DNA from: Thioalkalivibrio sp. K90mix
GTDB lineage: Bacteria > Pseudomonadota > Gammaproteobacteria > Ectothiorhodospirales > Ectothiorhodospiraceae
Length of the DNA: 64,000 nt
Reading direction: 5' to 3'
Assembly (NCBI RefSeq): GCF_000025545.1
Contig: NC_013889.1
Location: 861,501 to 925,500, forward strand
This document shows positions 43,782-52,340 of the stretch, one piece after another. The notes under the pieces were generated by a model, which saw only the letters and a program-made list of their open reading frames with translations, made no database searches and was not told the DNA's origin. The position numbers and the translations under genes are program-made. Numbering within the stretch: the stretch's first letter is position 1; every line of letters starts with the position of its first letter.

Positions 43782-46723
43782 GCGTGGTCGCCATCGGGTT
43801 TGTGTCGCGGCAGGATCAGGATAAAGCGCGCCCCGCCCTCCGGGCGGTTCGCGGCCATCAGGGTACCACCGTGGTCGCGCACAATGCTGTAGGCCACTGG
43901 CAGACCGAGTCCGGTGCCGTGGCCCGCGGGCTTGGTGGTAAAGAACGGCTCGAACAGCCGCTCCAGGCTGGATTCCTCGATCCCTGGCCCGCGGTCGTCG
44001 ATGATCAGGTGGATATTGCGACCGCGAGCGCTCGCGCTGATCGATACCGTCGCATTCTCGGGCGAGGCCTGTTCGGCGTTGGTCAGCAGGTTGATGAATA
44101 CCTGCAGCAGGGTCGCGTGCGAGCCGCGCAGGTAGTGGCCTTCGAGGCCGTCCAGATCAAAGCGCAGGTCCTTGCGTCCGGCCAGGCGGGTGAGGCGGAT
44201 CGCCTCTTGGACGATGGCATCCAGCGCGATGGTCTCGAAATGCCCGGCGGAGGGACCCTCGTCGGCATGGGCGAAGGTGACCAGTGACTGCACGATGGCG
44301 TTGATCCGGCGTGTCTGCGCGAGGATGTCCTCGGCGGTGCCCCTCACCTCCTCGGGGTCTTGCTCCAGTGGGAGGTTTTGCGCCAGCGAGGCGATGCCGG
44401 TCAGGGGGTTGCCGATCTCGTGTGCGACCCCGGCCGCGAAGCGTCCGATCGAGGCGAGGCGGTCGCCGTGGGCGATCTCGGATTCCAGCTGGGCGCGTTC
44501 GGTGATGTCCTCGATCAGGACGATGCGGCCCTCCAGCCGGCCATGTTCGTCCTGGAGTGCGGATTTGTGGAGATTCAGCCGACGGTTGCCATCGGGCAGG
44601 TCGACATTGAGTTTGTACCACTGGCGATCCGGGCTTTCGATAAAGGCGGTCAGCAGCCCCGCCCAGGGGCTTTCGAGCTGCTGCAGATTGCATCCGACGG
44701 CCTGTTCGGTGCTGATCGCGGTGAGTTTGGCCAGGGCCTGGTTCCAGCCGGTGATCTCGCCGGTGGTGCCAAGGCTTGCGACCCCCAGCGGCAGTTCGTG
44801 CAGGATTTGCCGGTGGAAGCGGCGCAGGGCGTCCAGCTCGGCCGCCAGACCCGACAGGGGCAGGGCTCGGGTCTCGAGCTGCTCCTCCACCCGGCGCAGG
44901 CTTTCGCTCAGGGTGTGGCGCCCGGCGGCGTCGAGACGCAGGTGCTGGTCCACAATCATGCGGGCGAGCACCGGGCCCAGCAGGCCTGACAGGTTGCGCT
45001 CGATGCGCTCGCGCAGTGTGCGCAGGTCGCCGCGCGAGCGGGTGTGGCGCGGCAGGCCGAGGTCGTCTAGTGCACGCTGGACCTCGTGACGGGCGGCGCT
45101 GGCACCGAGCGTGGCGGCCAGTGCGGTCTCCATCTCGGTGACATCGCCGGCCAGCGGCAGGCCGCCGCCGGTCCCGGCCGATTCGTTGGGGCAGCAGGCG
45201 CGCCCGGCCTCGGTCTCCTCGCGGTTGGGGCGGGTCAGCAGTGATCCGAGCACAAACAGCACGGCATTGATGCCAAGGCTGCACATCAGGGCAAAGGTCC
45301 ATGGGTCCAGGGCCTCGGCCCGAAGCATTGCCTGTGGGTCCGGGTAGCCAGCAATGATCCCTGCCTTGGCCATCAGCGGCAGCACCAGCGTCAACAGCCA
45401 GCCGGTGATGCCCGCGCCCAGCCCCAGCAGGAAGCCGACGCGGTTGGCCTGTTTCCACAGCATCAGCCCGATCAGCCCCGGCAGCAGCTGGGCCACGGCC
45501 GCGAACGAAATCAGGCCCAGCTGGGCCAGGCCCTCGACCACCTGCAGCAAGCCGTAGAACGCATAACCCAGACCGATGATGAACACGATCCACAGGCGGC
45601 GCCCCCACAGGAGCCGGGAATAGAGGTTGGCGGCGGCGCTGTCCTCGTCGTGCAGGCGCGTCAGTGGCGAGAGGTAGTTGGTCCCCATGTGGGCCAGGGC
45701 CAGCGTGGTCACGATCATCATCGCGCTGGCGGCGGAGAGCCCGCCAATGAACACCAGCAGGGCCAGCGACGGCGAGTCGAGCATACCGGCGATACCGATC
45801 GCGTAGTAGTTGGTGTCGATGCCGAGGCCCGCCGCCTCGCCGGCCCAGTAGAGCACCGGCATCGGCAGGTTCAGCAAGAGCAGGAAGGCGGGAAAGGCCC
45901 AGGCGGCCCGGTTGAGCGCCGCCGGGTTGATGTTCTCGGTAAAGAGCATGTGGAACTGGCGCGGCAGCAGGAAGGCGGCGGCAAACGCCAGGATCATCAT
46001 CGCGAACCAGCCGCCCTCGCGCACCGGCGCATACAGCGCATCCACGGCCTCTGGGTTCTCGGTCAGCCAGGTGTCCAGGCCGGAGAACCCGCCGAAGACT
46101 GCGTAAAGAGCGACTGCAGTGATGCCGAGGATCGCCAGCAGCTTCACGATGGACTCGAACGCGATGGCCAGTACCAGTCCGGCGTGTTTCTCGCGCGGAG
46201 CGATATGGCGGGCACCGAACAGGATCGCGAACAACGCGATGGTGGCGCTGAAGGTCAGGGCCAGCAGGTGCGGCGGCGTCTCGGCCGTCAGCACGCCCGC
46301 GGATTCGGCGACCGCCTTGATCTGCAGTGCAATGTACGGGAGTACCCCGGACAGCATGAACAGCGCGACGATCGGCCCGGTCCAGCGGCTGCGATAGCGA
46401 AACGCAAACAGGTCCGCCAGCGAGGTGAGTTGCTGCTCGCGGGTCAGGCGCAGGATCGGGCGCAGCAGCCACGGGGTGGCGGCGAAGGCGAGCGTCACAC
46501 CCAGGTAGATCGTCAGGTACAGGTAGCCATGGTCCGCGAGAAAGCCGAGGTTGCCGTAGAAGGTCCAGGATGTCGCATAGACGCCGAGCGACAGGCTGAA
46601 CACCCAGCTATTAGCTGCGATACGCCCGATGCGCGGGACCCGGTCGGCCAGGAAGGCGATCCCGAAAAGCAGGGCCAGGTAGGCAACGCCGACTGCATAG
46701 ATCAGGCCCAGGCTAAGGGTCAC
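43778..46723 (-). CDS. Solute symporter-histidine kinase hybrid sensor, CbrA-like
   Basis: A 981-residue inner membrane sensor. The first about 500 residues form a Na+/solute symporter (SSS) domain with about 13 helices (SLGVYATSWTFYGNLGFLADHGY, FAFRYRSRWTGPI). A linker and PAS domain follow, then HisKA with the phosphoacceptor about H768 in GVAHEIGNPLTG and an HATPase (LLTNAEQAS, DRGPGIEESSLERLFEPFFTTK, GTGLGLPVAYSIV). No C-terminal receiver is present. The GTG at 46723 with GGAGG five bases upstream is preferred over the in-frame TTG at 46738. It overlaps the end of a 57-residue membrane protein gene by 11 bases and the response-regulator start by four. Confidence 0.9.
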   Translation of the reverse strand: MTLSLGLIYAVGVAYLALLFGIAFLADRVPRIGRIAANSWVFSLSLGVYATSWTFYGNLGFLADHGYLYLTIYLGVTLAFAATPWLLRPILRLTREQQLTSLADLFAFRYRSRWTGPIVALFMLSGVLPYIALQIKAVAESAGVLTAETPPHLLALTFSATIALFAILFGARHIAPREKHAGLVLAIAFESIVKLLAILGITAVALYAVFGGFSGLDTWLTENPEAVDALYAPVREGGWFAMMILAFAAAFLLPRQFHMLFTENINPAALNRAAWAFPAFLLLLNLPMPVLYWAGEAAGLGIDTNYYAIGIAGMLDSPSLALLVFIGGLSAASAMMIVTTLALAHMGTNYLSPLTRLHDEDSAAANLYSRLLWGRRLWIVFIIGLGYAFYGLLQVVEGLAQLGLISFAAVAQLLPGLIGLMLWKQANRVGFLLGLGAGITGWLLTLVLPLMAKAGIIAGYPDPQAMLRAEALDPWTFALMCSLGINAVLFVLGSLLTRPNREETEAGRACCPNESAGTGGGLPLAGDVTEMETALAATLGASAARHEVQRALDDLGLPRHTRSRGDLRTLRERIERNLSGLLGPVLARMIVDQHLRLDAAGRHTLSESLRRVEEQLETRALPLSGLAAELDALRRFHRQILHELPLGVASLGTTGEITGWNQALAKLTAISTEQAVGCNLQQLESPWAGLLTAFIESPDRQWYKLNVDLPDGNRRLNLHKSALQDEHGRLEGRIVLIEDITERAQLESEIAHGDRLASIGRFAAGVAHEIGNPLTGIASLAQNLPLEQDPEEVRGTAEDILAQTRRINAIVQSLVTFAHADEGPSAGHFETIALDAIVQEAIRLTRLAGRKDLRFDLDGLEGHYLRGSHATLLQVFINLLTNAEQASPENATVSISASARGRNIHLIIDDRGPGIEESSLERLFEPFFTTKPAGHGTGLGLPVAYSIVRDHGGTLMAANRPEGGARFILILPRHKPDGDHA

Positions 46724-46886
46724 GGCGGCCTCCGGCAAAGGCGACGGCGACCAGGACGATGAATGCGGCCCAGCCGGCGAACGGCCACCACCAGGCCGGC
46801 GTCAGGTGCGCGACCCAGATCACCAGCGGGCTGAGGAACAGCAGTGCCCCAAGCAGGGCGATCAGGATCGCGCGTGAGGCACCCAC
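46713..46886 (-). CDS. 57-residue two-helix membrane protein coupled to the symporter-kinase (CbrX-like)
   Basis: Too small for most gene calls. A GTG at 46886 is preceded by CCGGAGGCGC, a strong ribosome site, and opens a frame of 57 codons ending in TAG at 46715-46713. The product has two hydrophobic helices (about residues 5-22 and 29-49) separated by VAHLTPAWWW, and a basic end GGRRDP. The stop lies inside the kinase gene, 11 bases past its GTG start, the layout of translational coupling. In pseudomonads a small ORF called cbrX overlaps cbrA in the same way; orthology here is inferred from position and topology only. Confidence 0.72.
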   Translation of the reverse strand: MGASRAILIALLGALLFLSPLVIWVAHLTPAWWWPFAGWAAFIVLVAVAFAGGRRDP

Positions 46887-46978
46887 TGTCAGCGCCTCCG
46901 GGGGGTGTGAAGCCGCGCGCCGCTGGTCACATGGGGTGGCGCGGTTGCTGTAATGGGGGCGGGCAGCATGGCGGCAGT

Positions 46979-47920
46979 CTACCCTGCGTGATCGCGGGTG
47001 GGCACTTCCGTGGCAAGTGGCAGGCGCGTGGCCAGAGGGTGTCCGGCCAGTTGATCCAGGGCCTCGGCCAGTTGTGTGGCCGGGTGGTCGGGTCGATCGC
47101 GATCGCTGGGCGGCAGTCCGATGCAGTCCAGAACGGAGGCGACCTGGGCACGGGCTTTGTCCTCGTGCAGTTCCTTGGCGCCCGTTGCCTTCGAAAGTTT
47201 GTGGCCGCGTCCGGCGACCACCACGGGGTGATGCGCGTAGCGCGGCAGGTGGGCGTCCAGAGAGCGGTAGAGCTGCATCTGACGCGGGGTCGACCCGAGG
47301 AGGTCGACCCCGCGCACGACGTCGGTTACGCCCAGTTCGATATCATCCACGACCGTGGCCAGCTGGTAGGCAAACAGGCCATCGGCGCGGCGGATCACGA
47401 AGTCGCTGCCCAGGGTCTCCAGGTCGAAGGCGACGGAGCCCAGGAAACGATCCTCCACGAGCCAGTGCGGCTGCAAGGCACGGGCGCGAATGGCGCGTGG
47501 TGGGCGCCCGGCGGGCGGGCCATGGCGGCAGGTGCCGGGGTAGATTGGGCCTTCCCAGCCCGGTTTGCCGTTATGGGCAAGGTCGCGCCGGGTGCAGGAA
47601 CAGCCAAAGGCAAGGTCCCGCTCCAGCAAATGCTCGAGCGCGGCCTGGTATGTCGCGGTGCGATTGCTCTGGCGGGTGACCGGGCCGTCCCAGTACAGGG
47701 CGAAGGTCTCGAGTGCTGAAAGGATCGCGGATTCCGCCCCCGGCTGTACGCGCGGGCTGTCGACGTCGTCGATACGCAGATGCCAGCGGCCATGGTGGCT
47801 GCGGGCATCCAGCCACGAGATGACGGCGGCGAACAGGGAACCCGCATGCAGCGGGCCGGAGGGGGTGGGGGCAAAGCGCCCCACATAGGGGGTGCCTTGA
47901 TTCGGGCTGGCGGTCGTCAT
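46979..47920 (-). CDS. gluQ: Glutamyl-Q tRNA(Asp) synthetase GluQRS
   Basis: A truncated GluRS-like enzyme that attaches glutamate to queuosine at position 34 of tRNA-Asp. The 313-residue protein has YVGRFAPTPSGPLHAGSLFAA (HIGH-type motif HAGS), zinc ligands in FGCSCTRRDL and YPGTCRHG, VVRGVDLLGSTPRQMQL and the KLSK signature; it lacks the anticodon-binding C-terminal domain of GltX. It normally follows dksA in one operon; here a MITE-like element separates the two. Confidence 0.95.
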   Translation of the reverse strand: MTTASPNQGTPYVGRFAPTPSGPLHAGSLFAAVISWLDARSHHGRWHLRIDDVDSPRVQPGAESAILSALETFALYWDGPVTRQSNRTATYQAALEHLLERDLAFGCSCTRRDLAHNGKPGWEGPIYPGTCRHGPPAGRPPRAIRARALQPHWLVEDRFLGSVAFDLETLGSDFVIRRADGLFAYQLATVVDDIELGVTDVVRGVDLLGSTPRQMQLYRSLDAHLPRYAHHPVVVAGRGHKLSKATGAKELHEDKARAQVASVLDCIGLPPSDRDRPDHPATQLAEALDQLAGHPLATRLPLATEVPTRDHAG

Positions 47921-47950
47921 GGCACCGCCATCCTGCCGCCGGATGACCTG

Positions 47951-48238
47951 CTAGGGAGACGCTGATTGAATCGCACGTCCGCGTTGGTGCCCCCTGTTTT
48001 CCGAGACAAGGCGCGTCGTGTAGCGGGTAGTGGTTCTACCCGCAAGCGGCGCAACGCAGGATCGGGGAACAGGGGGCACCAACCCCACAAGCCATTGAAA
48101 GCAGGGGCTCGGCCGCTTTTGCGCGGGAACTGCGTTGCGGTTCCCTTGTGCAGAATGACTGCACGGCAGTCACCGCGCCTTGTTCCCACGCAAAAGCGAC
48201 TCGAGCGCGGACGTGCGATTAAATCAGCGTCTCCCTAG
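47951..48238. mobile_element. MITE-like element between dksA and gluQRS
   Basis: A 288-base non-coding element. The outer inverted repeats of about 33 bases (47951-47983 and 48206-48238) match except for one base and both end in CTAG, which could be target duplication or part of the repeat. Inside are a second inverted pair (TTGGTGCCCCCTGTT near 47984, its complement near 48070) and further hairpins (AGCGGGTAG...CTACCCGC near 48017-48043). No coding frame is credible. Its right end supplies the TAG stop of dksA. Confidence 0.85.
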
Positions 48239-48687
48239 GCCATCTGCTTTTCCTTGATTTCCGCCAGCTGCTTGCAGTCGATGCACATCGTGGCGGTCGG
48301 GCGTGCCTCGAGGCGGCGGATGCCGATCTCGACGCCGCAGGTCTCGCAGTAGCCGTAGTCCCCGGTGTCAATCTTGCGCAGCGCCTCGTCGATCTTCTTC
48401 GACAGCTTGCGCTCGCGATCGCGGGCACGCAGTTCCAGGCCGAACTCTTCTTCCTGGGTGGCGCGGTCGGCCGGGTCCGCGAAATTCGCGGCGTCCTGGC
48501 GCATGTGGCCCACGGTACGATCGACCTCTTCGGCCAGCTCCTGGCGCCATGCCCGCAGCAGGCTGCGGAAATGATCGAGCTGTTCCGGATTCATGTACTC
48601 TTCGCCGGACTTCGGCTCGTAGGGCGCGATACCTCCGGCAACCATGTGCTTGGTGGAGGGTTGGTCCTGTTTCTTGTCGGCAGCCAT
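48235..48687 (-). CDS. dksA: RNA polymerase-binding transcription factor DksA
   Basis: Zinc-finger coiled-coil protein that enters the RNA polymerase secondary channel and, with ppGpp, alters rRNA and amino acid promoter activity. The 150-residue protein has the coiled coil with NFADPADRATQEEEF (acidic tip DPADRA) and the four-cysteine zinc finger C-x2-C-x17-C-x2-C in GYCETCGVEIG...MCIDC. The ATG at 48687 follows GGAGAATG. The coding end KEKQMA-stop reaches into the CTAG of the MITE; E. coli DksA ends EKQMAG, so the insertion may have removed a last codon. Confidence 0.95.
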   Translation of the reverse strand: MAADKKQDQPSTKHMVAGGIAPYEPKSGEEYMNPEQLDHFRSLLRAWRQELAEEVDRTVGHMRQDAANFADPADRATQEEEFGLELRARDRERKLSKKIDEALRKIDTGDYGYCETCGVEIGIRRLEARPTATMCIDCKQLAEIKEKQMA

Positions 48688-48823
48688 GCGGGCATTCTCC
48701 GGCTGGAAAAATGAGGCGCACTTAGTACCAGAGACGGTGCGGGCGGGCAAGTCCCGTGCCAGGGTTTTTGTGTGTGTCCAAGCGTGAATGCCCATTTATC
48801 AGACTGATATCAAAGGAACTCGG

Positions 48824-49588
48824 ATGCAGGAACTGAAGGCCTTGATCTTCGATGTCGACGGCACACTGGCCGATACCGAGCGTGACGGCCACCGCGTGGC
48901 CTTCAACAAGGCGTTTGCCGAGGCCGGGCTGGACTGGGAGTGGAGCGTCGAGCGCTACGGACAGCTGCTGCGCGTCACGGGTGGCAAGGAACGCATCCGC
49001 CAGTACCTCTCGGAGGAGCACCCGGAGATCCTGGCCGAGCCCGGCATCGATCAGCGCATCCGCGATCTGCATGCGGCCAAGACACGGCACTACGTGGCGC
49101 TACTGGAGACGGGTGCGATACCGCTGCGTCCAGGCGTCGAGCGCCTGCTCGACGAAGCGGCGGCCACGGGCCTGCGCCTGGCGATTGCCACCACCACGAC
49201 ACCCGAGAACGTCACTGCGCTGCTGGTGGCGACGCTGGGCGAAGAGGGCCCGTACCGATTCGAGGTGATCTCGGCTGGTGACGTCGTCCCGGAGAAGAAA
49301 CCCGCCCCGGATATCTTCCAGCACGCGATGGAGGCGATGAATCTCGGTCCCGAGGAGTGCCTGGCCCTTGAGGACTCGGACAACGGCGTACGCTCGGCGC
49401 GGGGCGCGGGCCTGAAGGTCGTGGTGACCACGAACGACTACACCCGCCGGCAGGATTTTGCCGGTGCGCTGGCGGTACTCGACGGGTTCGGCGAGCCAGA
49501 TCAGCCCGCAACCGTTCTGGAGGGTCCGGCGTTGCCGGGGTCTTGCGTGGACGTGACGGCCTTGCGCGCGTGGTGGGCGGCGGCCTGA
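48824..49588 (+). CDS. cbbY: HAD-family phosphatase CbbY (xylulose-1,5-bisphosphate phosphatase type)
   Basis: A 254-residue HAD hydrolase: catalytic aspartates in IFDVDGTLADTERDGH, threonine motif IATTTTPEN, lysine in PEKKPAPDIF and acidic pair in LALEDSDNGVRSA. The DVDGTLADTE-DGHR start and the GGKERIRQYL stretch match CbbY of autotrophs, which degrades xylulose-1,5-bisphosphate, a tight inhibitor of RuBisCO. The ATG at 48824 has AAAGGAAC upstream; an earlier ATG at 48788 lacks one. It is 6.9 kb from cbbL and not in the carboxysome operon, but fits the autotrophic context. Confidence 0.9.
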   Translation: MQELKALIFDVDGTLADTERDGHRVAFNKAFAEAGLDWEWSVERYGQLLRVTGGKERIRQYLSEEHPEILAEPGIDQRIRDLHAAKTRHYVALLETGAIPLRPGVERLLDEAAATGLRLAIATTTTPENVTALLVATLGEEGPYRFEVISAGDVVPEKKPAPDIFQHAMEAMNLGPEECLALEDSDNGVRSARGAGLKVVVTTNDYTRRQDFAGALAVLDGFGEPDQPATVLEGPALPGSCVDVTALRAWWAAA

Positions 49589-49704
49589 GGGGCTGCCAAC
49601 ACCGTATCCGTGCTGATGGGCGGCTCAATGACCTGGAATCCCCGGAACCCGCCGGCCGCATGACGAGTCCACCGACTTGTACGGACGCAACAGGAGTTCG
49701 CGGG

Positions 49705-50379
49705 ATGAGCAAGACGATATTGATGGTGGTGACCAGTCACGGCGAGATCGGCGATGGCCACGCGACGGGCGTGTGGTTCGACGAGTTCTCGGTGCCGTAT
49801 GACCGCTTCCGCAAGGCCGGTTTCGAGATCAAGGTGGCCAGCCCCAGGGGCGGGCCCGTGCCGCTGGACCCCAAGAGCCTGGAGTCGAATCATCCCGGCC
49901 CGGCCGCGGTCGCCGCGCAGGAGGCCCTGGACGACACGATCCATCTCGATGAAGGCATGCACCATGATGCGTACGCGGCGATCTTCTTCCCCGGCGGGCA
50001 CGGGACGATGTTCGATCTCCCGGAAAACCCGCATGTGCAGCGCCTGGTGGCCGAGTTTCTGGAAAACGACAAGGTCGTGGGCGCGGTGTGTCACGGGCCG
50101 GCCTGCCTGGTCGGCGCGATGCTGAAGGACGGCAGCCCGGCGGTGAAGGGTCGTAAGGTGGCCGCGTTCACCAATAGTGAGGAGAAGGCGGTACAGCTCG
50201 ACCAGGCCGTGCCGTTTCTGCTTCAGGACCGCCTGGCCGAACTGGGCGGGGAGGTCGAGACTGCCGAGGACTGGGCCGACCATGTCGTGGTCGATGGCAA
50301 GCTGGTGACGGGGCAGAACCCGCAGTCCAGCAAGAGCGTGGCCGACGCGATCGTGCGCCTTCTGCGCGAAGCCGGCTGA
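49705..50379 (+). CDS. DJ-1/PfpI superfamily protein (Hsp31-like class I amidotransferase fold)
   Basis: A 224-residue protein close to the Hsp31/YedU-type glyoxalase III and chaperone group. TILMVVTSHGEIGDGHATGVWFDEF gives the N-terminal strand with the usual conserved acidic residue, PGGHGTMFDLPEN the oxyanion loop, and AVCHGPACLVGA the nucleophilic cysteine elbow. Members detoxify glyoxals or protect proteins. The ATG at 49705 follows AGGAG; upstream open frame was rejected as it overlaps cbbY. A good terminator follows. Confidence 0.88.
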   Translation: MSKTILMVVTSHGEIGDGHATGVWFDEFSVPYDRFRKAGFEIKVASPRGGPVPLDPKSLESNHPGPAAVAAQEALDDTIHLDEGMHHDAYAAIFFPGGHGTMFDLPENPHVQRLVAEFLENDKVVGAVCHGPACLVGAMLKDGSPAVKGRKVAAFTNSEEKAVQLDQAVPFLLQDRLAELGGEVETAEDWADHVVVDGKLVTGQNPQSSKSVADAIVRLLREAG

Positions 50380-50400
50380 CTGGGTGCCGACGACAGGCGA

Positions 50401-50428
50401 CCGGGGTCTTCTGGGCCCCGGTTTTTTT
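50401..50428 (+). terminator. Rho-independent terminator of the DJ-1/PfpI gene
   Basis: A CCGGGG/CCCCGG stem (50401-50406 with 50416-50421) and seven T residues, 21 bases after the stop codon. Confidence 0.85.
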
Positions 50429-50482
50429 GCTGAATGCGTGAACGAGGTTCAAATCTTGGTTCCAATTCGGTAGGCTGCGCCG

Positions 50483-51217
50483 ATGGGTACCGAGAACCGA
50501 AAGCAGCGCGAGCGCGAGGCGCGTGAGACCCTCTTTGTCGAAAAGGCCCACGAGCTGATCCGCTCGGAGGGCCTTCTGGCGTTGCAGATGTCGCGTCTGG
50601 CGGCCGCGTGCGAGTACGCGACCGGCACGCTGTACCAGCATTTCAACTCCAAGGAGGACCTGCTGGCGGCCGTCGCCACCCGGACGACGCGCCAGCGTGC
50701 CGAGGTTTTTCGGCGGATTCCGCGGCTGCCTTTGGGAACGCGTTCACGAATGCTGGCCATGGTGCTGGCCGATATCGATTTCGCGCAGGTGAATCCGGAT
50801 TACTATCGCCTGACTCAGTTCGTGACGACAGAGGTGGTCTGGGCGAGTACGTCGGAGGCGCGCCGGGAGGAGTTGCTGGAGGCCGCGCAGCCCATAAGCG
50901 AGGCGGTGACCGTGATTGTTTCCGAGGCTCGGGCCAACCAGGACCTTCCATTGGCCCAGGAACTGGGCGAGGAAGAGATGGGGCTGGGCCCGTGGGCGCT
51001 CAATACCGGAATGCAGACTCTTGCCAATGCCCAGGGGTTGCTGGATGCCTACGACATCCACCGCCCGTATGAACACTTGATTCGCCACACCCATGCACTG
51101 CTGACCGGCTGGCGCTGGGAACCGCGGATCGATCCGGACGAACCCTCGGTCGTGCGCGCCGAGACGGAGCGGGTGCGCGCGGTCCTGCGCGAGCACATTC
51201 CCGAGGCAACTTCATGA
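50483..51217 (+). CDS. TetR-family repressor of the RND pump operon
   Basis: A 244-residue regulator. The N-terminal helix-turn-helix (residues about 15-62) reads EKAHELIRSEGLLALQMSRLAAACEYATGTLYQHFNSKEDLLAAV, standard for TetR. The C-terminal half is a variable helical ligand-binding domain. The stop overlaps the adaptor gene start (ATGA at 51214-51217), so it is the first gene of the efflux operon and probably represses it. Its inducer is unknown. Confidence 0.88.
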   Translation: MGTENRKQREREARETLFVEKAHELIRSEGLLALQMSRLAAACEYATGTLYQHFNSKEDLLAAVATRTTRQRAEVFRRIPRLPLGTRSRMLAMVLADIDFAQVNPDYYRLTQFVTTEVVWASTSEARREELLEAAQPISEAVTVIVSEARANQDLPLAQELGEEEMGLGPWALNTGMQTLANAQGLLDAYDIHRPYEHLIRHTHALLTGWRWEPRIDPDEPSVVRAETERVRAVLREHIPEATS

Positions 51218-52326
51218 GCAAGCGATTCTTTCTGATGCTGCTGGGCGTAGCCCTGGTCCTGGGTGGCATCTTCGGTTTCAAGGCCTTCGTGGATCAGCAG
51301 ATCGCGGAGTTCTTTGACGAAATGCCGGAGCCGACCGCGACCATCAATGCGGCGACCGTGAAAACCGATCGCTGGGCCCCGCAGCTGCGCGCGGTGGGGG
51401 ATCTGGAGGCGGTGCAGGGCGCCACGCTGAGTTTCGAGGCGCAGGGCATTGTCGATCGCATCCACTTCGCCAACGGGGCCTTCGCCGAGGCGGGCGAGAC
51501 GCTGGTCGAGCTCGACACCGAGCTGGACGAGGCGGAGCTGGAAAGCCTGCGCGCCGAGGCGCAGTTGTCCGCACGCGAGCTGGAACGGGCGCGGGGCCTG
51601 GTGCAGCGCAACGATATCTCCGACTCGGAGTTCCAGCGCCGTGCCACCGAGGCGCAACAGGCGCAGGCGGCGGTCAATGCGCAGGAGGCGCGGATTCGTC
51701 AGAAGCGTCTGCGGGCGCCCTTTGACGGGCAACTGGGTATTCGCCAGGTGAACGAGGGCCAGTTTGTCGGCCCGGGCGACCCGATCGTGGTGCTGGAGTC
51801 CCTGGACCCACTTTATGTGAACTTCACGCTGCCCGAACGCCGGCTGGCGAATGTCGAACTGGGGCAGTCGGTCGAGGTCACCGTCGATGCCTATGGCGAG
51901 ACCTTCGAGGGGCAGATTACCGCGATCGAGCCACGTGTCCGAGCTGCTTCAAGGATGTTCCGCGTGCAGGCAATGATCACCAACGAGGACCATCGCCTGC
52001 GCCCCGGCCAGTTCGCCCGGGTCACGCTGCAGCGTGGCGAGCCGGAGGAAGGCCTGGTCGTCCCGCAGACGGCGGTTCGCTTTGCGCCCTGGGGCAACTC
52101 GGTGTTCGTGATCTACGAGGACGATGACGGCGACAAGCGCGTGGAACAGCGCCTGGTGGAGATCGGCGAACGGCGCGGTGACCTGGTGCGCATCGTAGAT
52201 GGTCTGGAAGAGGGTGACGAGATCGCCGTCAGCGGGCTGCTGAAGCTGCAGAACGATACCCCCGTGAAGATCACGGAGGATGCCCAGCCGGATGCCGAAC
52301 GCGATCCGCGGCCGGCGAATCGCTGA
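51214..52326 (+). CDS. RND efflux periplasmic adaptor (membrane fusion protein)
   Basis: A 370-residue adaptor linking the inner membrane pump to an outer membrane channel. An N-terminal membrane anchor (FFLMLLGVALVLGGIFGF) is followed by a lipoyl-like half-motif, a short coiled-coil hairpin (ESLRAEAQLSARELERARGLVQRN), the second lipoyl half with RLRAPFDGQLGIRQVNEGQFVGPGD, and a beta-barrel domain (FRVQAMITNEDHRLRPGQFARV). It lacks the lipoprotein cysteine of AcrA. It begins within the tetR stop and ends 14 bases before the pump gene. No outer membrane channel gene is in the operon. Confidence 0.92.
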   Translation: MSKRFFLMLLGVALVLGGIFGFKAFVDQQIAEFFDEMPEPTATINAATVKTDRWAPQLRAVGDLEAVQGATLSFEAQGIVDRIHFANGAFAEAGETLVELDTELDEAELESLRAEAQLSARELERARGLVQRNDISDSEFQRRATEAQQAQAAVNAQEARIRQKRLRAPFDGQLGIRQVNEGQFVGPGDPIVVLESLDPLYVNFTLPERRLANVELGQSVEVTVDAYGETFEGQITAIEPRVRAASRMFRVQAMITNEDHRLRPGQFARVTLQRGEPEEGLVVPQTAVRFAPWGNSVFVIYEDDDGDKRVEQRLVEIGERRGDLVRIVDGLEEGDEIAVSGLLKLQNDTPVKITEDAQPDAERDPRPANR

Positions 52327-52340
52327 GCGAGCCCGCGACG

